From contig JBANDB010000012.1 in assembly GCA_037576215.1 (NCBI GenBank), forward strand, positions 2,232,001 through 2,296,000: 64,000 nucleotides of DNA, read 5' to 3'. The notes under the pieces were generated by a model, which ran no database searches, was not told the origin of the DNA, and was given only the letters and a program-made list of their open reading frames with translations. The position numbers and the translations under genes were made by a program. Origin of the DNA: Armillaria gallica. Its lineage: Eukaryota > Basidiomycota > Agaricomycetes > Agaricales > Physalacriaceae. Shown piece after piece: positions 57,130-64,000 of the stretch (its first letter is position 1; each line of letters opens with the position of its first letter).

Positions 57130-58061
57130 ATGTCATCCCCATTCTTCCTACTGTGAGTTGATGTTGATTTTCTGTCCGTCTAGATGCAGTTCTAAATGTC
57201 ATTAGGTGCATCGTTATAACGCTTATTCCACTAGTGTTGTCCCTAGATATCACGCTCAGGGAGAGCCCTCCGGAAGCCTTCCAAAGCACGCCAATATCAT
57301 TGCGCCGGGATCATGACGATCCTTTCGATTTCTTTCTCGGTGCATTCACTGTTAATGGAACTGCGGTAGCCGTGGCGAATCAGGTCGTGGCGAATTTCAC
57401 GGCAGACAGAATTGTCAACATGACCTTCAATTATACAAGTCCGCTTGGAAAGGATTGTATCCTGTTGGCTTGGGTCACCCTACCAGCAGCTCAGTACGTT
57501 TCTGATATATGCGCCTTGCACCTTTTCTATAGACTATTTCAGGCCTCGTAATAAATTTGCTCAAAGCAAGCCGTTTACAGTAACAGATGGACGCCCCAGA
57601 ATCTCGGTTATGCCAAGTGAGTCGGTAGTATTGGTAACCTCGACAGTTCCCGGGACAATTCCTACCACATCCGGTCCTACCACGTCCACTTCTACTTCAT
57701 CAGCTTCAGGGTGCGTGCCGCAGCAATTAGTTCTTTTTATCCACACCGACGAGTTATTGCCCACAGAAATGGCCAATCGACAACGAAAGCTATACCTACA
57801 GAAGCAGTTGTTGGCGCCGCCATAGGTTCATTTGTGCTTTTGTCCATAGTCTCCGCTGCCGTGTTCATTATGCTATGGCGACGGAGGAATCGAAAGTTGA
57901 AGGAGTCTGCACCATCGCGTGCTTTTTGGAGATACTTGGATAGGAAGGGTCCGCCGATTTCTCGCCGTTCCGTTCGGGAACCTTTGCCTGCATACACTGC
58001 TCAGGGCCGGACATTCCAAAGACCAACTGTTCGCCCGCCGCCCTTGTGGTTACCAGATTGA
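57130..58061 (+). CDS. Array member 6: same ectodomain, different cytosolic tail, intact
   Basis: Exon 1 at 57130 encodes MSSPFFLL, then CIVITLIPLVLS completes the signal peptide. The ectodomain is close to members 2 and 4 (FQSTPISLRRDHDDPFDFFL, then VANFTADRIVNMTFNYTSPL). The stalk (TSGPTTSTSTSSASG) leads to a different membrane helix, AAIGSFVLLSIVSAAVFIML, with RRRNRKLK. The tail lacks the coiled coil and PPSY; it reads REPLPAYTAQG and ends RPPPLWLPD. The ectodomain module has therefore been joined to another tail, or the tail has been replaced, in this member. Confidence 0.75.
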
Positions 58062-58466
58062 TATTATCTTCATAGCAAGCTATGATGGGTTGAAAGTTCT
58101 ATACCTAATGCCTGAATTACTTAGTATTTGTATTAGCCTGTATTAGGTCTTGATGACTACGGGCCTATGTTTAATTGTTTTATGCCACGCTTACCTCTTG
58201 TGTCAGCCCTCTAAGATTAGTTCGGGAATACTAATAATGGAAAGGAGGCGGCTTGGCGGCGACCTTTTGTGGAGTTTCCTTTTCAAGGTCAAACAGCGTG
58301 GTACTGATAGAATCTGACATCAACTATCACGTTGCTCAGCAGCAGCAGTGCTCAGCCCCGGCGCTGTCGAGGCTCTATCTGACCCAACTATCAGCGACGG
58401 TGTATTCCTCTCAAATAGCTGCGGGGTGTGATCATTTGACCAAGTTTGCTGCCGCTCTCTACCAAC

Positions 58467-61101
58467 ATGCAGGATCCAGAGAGTCCACCGCCAAACGTTC
58501 CGTATCAGGCGTACAGGGTGCGTTGCTGCCTTTTTGCCATCTAAAGGGACTACTGACAGTGGTTCAAGTCGAAACGGCACTCGCGCACGGTCTCAAATTC
58601 GCGGCTCACGCCCAATGCTTCACCTCCACCATCATTATCCAGACCGACGAGCATCATAGGTCCCCCGATGCAGTTGAACTACGATTCCTGGGAGAAAGAT
58701 TCTGCTGCAGCGTTCGCCTTGAAGGCACAAGCGCCGGCAGCGGAGCCAATTGTTGTGCTGGAACCTACCCCGCCTGTGACGATCAATGGCCTTCCAAGCC
58801 CGCCTGACTCTCCAAATACCGACGAGCCTCCAGAGCCGCCAAAGGAAAACGAGGCTGTGCCATTGACGGTCGAGCCGACGACGACGACGACACCCGAACG
58901 CCATTCAGATCACCACGAGACACCTTCGACAGCCCCTTCATCACCTACTGCATCGTCTTCCGGCAGTCCATCACAAGCCACTAAGTCTTTACCGCGCACT
59001 AACAATGTTCGTAAAGCTTCTACCTTTCGCCATGTCCCCAGAACATCCCGGACACTCGTGACACCTTCGCTTCTGGGTCCTCAACATTCTCGCACGGGTT
59101 CCGCCGCTGCCGTTGTGCCCAGTAGCCTCCGGCACAGTATGCCTCTAACAGATAATACATATGCCGCAAGCCGACACCTCTCCTCGGACTCTTCCAGTCG
59201 GATAACTCCTTCGCCAGCACCCTTACCTCCGTCCAAAGACAACAAGCCAACTCCAGATACCAAATTGACGACTATTACTAACGGCACCATTAATGGAAGC
59301 GGAAGCACATCTGTATCATCTCATGTATCACCATCATTATCCCCTTCACCTCAAGCAGTTACGCCACCAACACGAACAATTTCTCTACATCCATCTCCAT
59401 CCGTTTCACCCGCTCCTAGGCCTTCGTCCTCTGCATCAATCCGTCTCGCGCCTTCGAGATCATCGACATCGACACCCACACCTCCCCTTGCGACACCCAC
59501 AACAAGATCAATCGCTCCATATCGACCTGGCTTCCAACCGAGAGGTCTTTACCGACCCCGAACAGATGAATTTCTTGCTCTCCGAAAAATCTCACGAGAT
59601 GGTGTGGAGGAATCAGGCATGCAGAAACGGATAGAACGTACCAAATTGGAAAGAAGGCTCGAGAAGTTGATCACACTTCATTTTCCAGTAGGCGGACATT
59701 TTGCTACTGATCGGGGGAAACATCTGCGGCCAGAAAGCAGTCGGCGGGCGTCGTCGTTATTTGACCTAGACCTTGGCGATTTGAAGCGAATGAGTCTATC
59801 AGATGCCACCGGGCTATGGAAGGGTGTATTATCATCTGGAGGAGGTCAAAATGATATACGAGGTATGATATCTCCTTGTCACACATTGAAATACCATCAA
59901 TATTGACTACTATATTAGCGGCCGAACAGCGAATAACACCATGGGAAGAGGACGCTACTGTTAGCAAATGTCCTTTATGCCGGTAAATCAAACAGTTTTC
60001 CCATACTGTCTTCTACTATAATATATCCACTTAGTGCATCATTCCACCCCCTCACAAACCGGAAACACCACTGTCGACTCTGTGGGAAGATCATATGTTC
60101 TCTGCCTGTGAGACATCCACAACGACCTGTCCAGTGTTCAATATTATTCGTTGTTGACCCGAAATCACGGAAAATTGAAGAGGTCGGCGAAGGTGTGGAC
60201 TACGGTGTTAAGAAGAGACGAGTGGGAAGTGTAAGCGGTACCGGAAGTGCAGGGAAAACAGAAGAGCCGGAGGACGACTCGGAGAAATTCTTGAAGGGTG
60301 TTAGGATATGCCAGGATTGCCGGCCTATAATAGTGTAAGGGCATCGCGAATTTCTCGATGACACACCTTTACTCACGGGATTTCCACAAACAGACGGCAG
60401 CAGTATCACCAGGAAATGAATACCGTTCCGACATTTTCAAAACTGTACCAAGTCCTTATAGAGCTTGAAAAAGAGCTCGAAGATTGCTTGCCTCAGTTTC
60501 AAGAGCTCATTGTTAGCCTTAAGTGGGTTCTTCCTTATCTCCAGAAGTTTGATTGGTTATGGAGTTTTTTTTGGTAGTCACGATGAGCATCCGACCAAGG
60601 AGGCCACCGCAGCACGCAAGCGCTTACTCGATATCTTTGCGCAGTATGATGCCGTCGCGAAACGAATACGAAAGCTTCCTTGTACGCCGGGAAGCTCTCA
60701 AGATCGTGTTCAGATGGCCGTTACAACACGGGCTAATATGTTTCTGCAGAAGCATATGTTCCCACTTCAGGTAAGCGCAGGATATCACATTTTATCTGTT
60801 CTTTGGCTCACGGGTGCTTCAGTCACTACCAAAGGCAAAACCCAAACACAAGAAGTCCTCGAGTACAGTGGAGGAAGTCCCGATCATTGATCCTGATTCG
60901 GAGGCTGCCCATGCGTTACAGCCTTTACTGGAGCAAGAAGCACTCTTAGAGTCGTTCGTGGAGGAGGCCAACGCGCATCGGAAGTTTGAGGACGCGAAGG
61001 CGCTGAGAATAAGTCTCGGTGAGATTCGCGCGGAGATCGAGCGGATATTAGTGAATGCGGAGAATGGTGCAGTGAAGGGGAAGGGGAAGAAACGCAGCTA
61101 A
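58467..61101 (+). CDS. FYVE-domain vesicle-tethering protein (Vac1/Pep7, rabenosyn-5 type)
   Basis: The start is the ATG at 58467: exon 1 (58467-58517, MQDPESPPPNVPYQAYR) joins 58560 in frame to WFKSKRHSRTVSNSR. Further exons are 58560-59862, 59919-59982, 60035-60334, 60394-60522, 60578-60770 and 60823-61101. After a long disordered Ser/Pro/Thr-rich N-terminal part comes a FYVE finger split by an intron: CPLCRASFHPLTNRKHHCRL, CGKIICSLP, then RICQDC. A helical Rab-binding-like C-terminus follows (FSKLYQVLIELEKELEDC, ALLESFVEEANAHRKFEDA). In yeast the family binds PI3P on endosomes and tethers Golgi-derived vesicles for vacuolar sorting. No damage was seen. Confidence 0.88.
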
Positions 61102-61266
61102 CCCCCGAGTCCTGATGGAGATCTCTGGAAGAATTTATGTCTGCTTTCGAATGTTAAGTTATCAACCAGCGGAATTCGTGATCCTCATTGAGAGTTTAAG
61201 ATTGAAAATTGGTATTGGGGTAAATTACAGATGCAATGGCTTTTCTATGCATATGGCAGTAAACAA

Positions 61267-63252
61267 TCACCATGTTCCTATTTGACTCGCTACTTTGAAG
61301 TCACATCCCGTCTTGGCCTTCACTTCCTCTAGTGTCACTCCCTTTGCGAGATCGATGAGCTCGAGCCACCGTTTGCACGGTCAACGTTGAACACAGCTAG
61401 TTCCTGTAATAATCTGGCTGACGGTCCTGGCTCCAGTCAACGGCAGTGAGCACTCTTTGAGAATCTTGGGACTTCCATCTCTAGCCGTGTGTTCCATGGT
61501 GACGAGAACTTTGGTCTTGTCGGGGTTGGAGACGAGGTCCATTGCTCCTCCAATACCTTTGACCATCTTGCCAGGGATCATGAAGTTGGCGATATCTCCA
61601 GTTTGGAGACTTCCATGGCCTATATGCAAATCGTGAATTTCTGTGCTAAGAATGAATGAGCAGGAGTCACACGTACACCGAGAATGGCAATATCAATGTG
61701 ACCTCCGCGGATCATTGCGAAAGATTCACTGGAGTCTAAAAGATTGGTAAGATGATGTGCCATAGCGTGTATATGTGAATTCCATACCAAATATTGAAGC
61801 TCCTGGAATGAGTGTAACAGTCTCTTTGCCAGCGTTGATCAGATCCCTGCACACACAGAAGGTCAGAAGAAAGACACCGGCACTTTGACGTCAGCACTCA
61901 CGCATCGAGTTGCTCCTTCGTGGGGTACGGACCCATTCCGAGAATACCGTTCTCACTCTGCAGCCAGACACGGACGCCCTTTTCCAAATATTCCGGAACA
62001 AGCGTGGGCATACCGATACCAAGATTAACGTGGAAGCCGTCCTTGATTTCCTTCGCGGCTCTGCTGGCGATGTAACGTCGCTGAGCTTGGGCGGCGGCTT
62101 TCTCGGGAGATAGAGTAGATGCGCTTGAACCAGACGTAGCGAGGGTGACGATTTCAATCGTCTTGGGGGACGTTGCGTTCACGATCCTGTCGACATAAAC
62201 ACCAGGGAGATGTACTGCATTTGGGGAGATATCGCCGACAGAGACGATGTTTTCCGCTTCGACGATTGTAAGTTTCGCGTTTTTGGCCATGACTGTGCTG
62301 AAATTCTGAGAAGCATATCTGTACACGCGTCAGGGTAATGTCCTGACAGGAAAAAAGAAGCTAACCTAAAGACACAGTTCCCGACTTCGTCGACTTTCCA
62401 TGCCCTGACGAATGCGACATCACCCGCAATGGCAGGCTCCAGGATAAATCGCCTGCCTCCGATTTCTCGACTCTCCTTTTTGATACCAGGTATTTCAATG
62501 CCTGCCGATATGCCACCGGGTTTGTATCGGACCGCTATAGTTCCTTGCTCAACTGCCGTTGACGCGCCTGTGGGAGTAAAGAATGCAGGAATTCCGGCAG
62601 CGTGTGCACGGAGCCTTTCCGCGAGTGTTCCCTGGGGTACGAGTTCAAGTGATATAGCACCCTTGAGGTAAAGAGCCTCGAATTTCTTATTCCTGAGAAG
62701 AGCATGAGAACATAGCCTCAAACCATACAAAAAAGTGCACGTACCCTCCCGGATACGATGCTATGATCTTTCCCAGTTGTTCCGTGTTGAGAAGTTTTCC
62801 TCGTACATGATGAGCATTGCATCTACGGATGAAGTCCGACGAATCGCATACCTAAACCACAATCGCCTGAACCGGCGTTATTTGAGACGCCTGTAAGGTT
62901 CGTGACATCCTTTCGCTTTGCCAGGGCGCCCAGAAGAGTGTCTACAGTATCATATCTTTAGTCAGCATTTACGACAAGGAGCATGGACGACAAATACCTG
63001 GAAGACCAGCAAAACCGAACCCTGTGATCGCGTCTGTCAAACAGGGCCGACCTTCAGACAACGGAAAAACGCACCTCCGCACAACAGAACATCTCCTGAC
63101 TTTATATCCTTGACGGCGTCGTCAACCGAGTCCCAAATCTTACCCTCTGTCGGACCAATGGGGGTGCTGTATTTCCTGGCAGAGCAGATGAAAGCAGCCC
63201 GGAAGGTGGCTGCAGCGAGCCTAACAGTAGAGTGGGCCTGCACAGCGAGCAT
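61267..63252 (-). CDS. Succinyl-CoA:3-ketoacid CoA transferase (mitochondrial), with three apparent frameshifts near the 3' end
   Basis: Transfers CoA from succinyl-CoA to acetoacetate in ketone-body and acetate metabolism. The ATG at 63252 opens an Arg/Ser/Ala-rich mitochondrial presequence ([20 protein letters not shown]). Exons 63075-63252, 62998-63021 and a third up to 62941 splice to [19 protein letters not shown] and [20 protein letters not shown]. The alpha-half motifs include [19 protein letters not shown]. In the beta half [16 protein letters not shown] and the catalytic-Glu motif [12 protein letters not shown] are intact. Near the end, [18 protein letters not shown] needs one extra A at 61602-61604, [15 protein letters not shown] needs one fewer G at 61403, and [14 protein letters not shown] needs one extra base near 61366. 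A single-copy metabolic gene broken three times in 240 bp points to sequence error. Confidence 0.88.
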
Positions 63253-64000
63253 GGTAGGGTCCGAGCCACGGTGTAGAGAGAAACAAGGGTTTATTGAACG
63301 TGGGGTTTATATGGTCGTCACATGGCGGAAGAAGTTTCCCCCTTCACCCTTTCGGATCTCCTAATCCTATGACCTGTCGGTAATGTTCGGACCGTGGTAC
63401 CCTCGCGACCGTGACGATCGCGCATCAAGAAGGACCGTTGAAAACCGACGAAGGAACATCATGAGGACAAATATCTACCCGGACTGGCCACCAACACGCA
63501 TTTTTAAGCAGTACATGGAACGTACCTGCTTGAATATACATATGCTAAAATCTCCATTACCAGGACGTTAGTTCGGAATAAAAGTCCAAAAAAAGTGAAC
63601 TGCAAGACAGAAACATCAGCAACGCTTTGCATAAATTGGAAACAGGCTCTATTGAGATTCACTAAAACTTTTTTCACAGTGTCATCAATTTCGAAAACGA
63701 CATGTCAAGAACAACCAGGAAGCAGCCGGGAAACAGCTATGATACCTACTTCATAGTTGTTGAGACAAGCTTCCCTATCCGCCGTGAGGGAAGGTCGAAA
63801 GTTAGTGCAATTTTATTTCAAGCGACAGCTTCCACGTCTAGCTGCTAGTCCGTACAGAGCGTCTGCGCCCTTGGTGGGTTCGGCGTGGTCGAGCTGTTCG
63901 CGTGGCAGATTCGGTTGAGCACTTGCGTGCTCTTCAGAACTCAAGGATGGGTCCGTTCGGCGTTTATAAATGTACTTTAGCAGATACAGAACTTAAAAGC
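63253..64000. other. No recognisable gene
   Basis: Upstream region of the CoA transferase. Short ORFs only; no motif or repeat is supported. It should contain the promoter of that gene. Confidence 0.4.

Noticed and set aside
58253..58807. A 184-codon ORF starting upstream of the FYVE gene
   Set aside because: It crosses the first intron and reads the wrong frame; the short exon 1 at 58467 joins the FYVE frame cleanly.
61597..61640. Splice choice giving [15 protein letters not shown] in the CoA transferase without a frameshift
   Set aside because: It removes the AMxVSK segment conserved in this family; the alternative acceptor use keeps AMEVSK but needs one extra A, which I consider more likely.
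62179..62730. C-terminal part of a CoA transferase exon read as a separate protein
   Set aside because: The last 60 or so residues of this ORF run into an intron; splicing continues the CoA transferase.

Overview
This window looks like nuclear DNA from a mushroom-forming basidiomycete (Agaricomycetes). Genes are cut by many introns of about 45-60 bp with GT-AG ends. Several families are ones that are expanded in Agaricomycetes: NACHT/ankyrin NLRs, 7-TM proteins of the DUF6534 type, F-box proteins and S/T-rich single-pass membrane proteins. I have no species call.

Layout. 1-6.3 kb is a graveyard: a broken 7-TM gene, a 507-bp hAT-type MITE with a perfect 8-bp target duplication, and short relics. 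6.3-10.1 kb (minus) is an NLR with a Goodbye-like N-terminus, a NACHT ATPase and ankyrin repeats. 10.7-32.9 kb is a segmental-duplication block. It contains four copies (plus one 5' relic) of a gene for an MLKL-like protein (N-terminal helical bundle followed by a pseudokinase-like region), linked to four copies of an M24 (Xaa-Pro aminopeptidase-type) peptidase gene. By hand-splicing, only the last MLKL-like copy (30589-32853) is open from end to end, with 10 exons and 605 aa. All peptidase copies are broken. Two apparently healthy single-copy genes sit between the duplicates: a Cys/His-rich putative zinc protein (19.5-20.3 kb) and a small secreted Lys/Asp-tailed protein (26.9-27.5 kb).

33-42.6 kb holds a truncated CUE-AlkB-like gene, an F-box gene, a large basidiomycete-type protein with a possible nucleotidyltransferase fold, a nitronate monooxygenase gene, a 410-bp Tc1/mariner-type MITE and an HMG-box gene. 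42.7-46.2 kb is largely empty. 46.3-50 kb carries a 592-aa conserved-looking protein and an intact 7-TM protein. 51.6-58.1 kb is a tandem array of six type I single-pass membrane protein genes. Four are intact and two decayed; three of the four intact ones end in a coiled coil plus a PPxY motif, and the fourth has an unrelated tail. 58.5-63.3 kb has two housekeeping genes: a Vac1/Pep7-type FYVE protein and mitochondrial succinyl-CoA:3-ketoacid CoA transferase.

How the parts may fit. The NLR beside a multi-copy, partly decayed family of MLKL-like proteins is the arrangement expected for a fungal cell-death or self/non-self recognition locus that turns over by birth and death. That reading is inference. 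A caution applies to the whole window: many well-conserved genes (CoA transferase, nitronate monooxygenase, HMG-box, F-box and others) carry single-base frameshifts, several in homopolymers, so part of the apparent decay may be sequencing or assembly error. Genes with no such breaks (FYVE protein, 7-TM protein, four array members, MLKL-like copy 4) show that the error rate, if real, is patchy.
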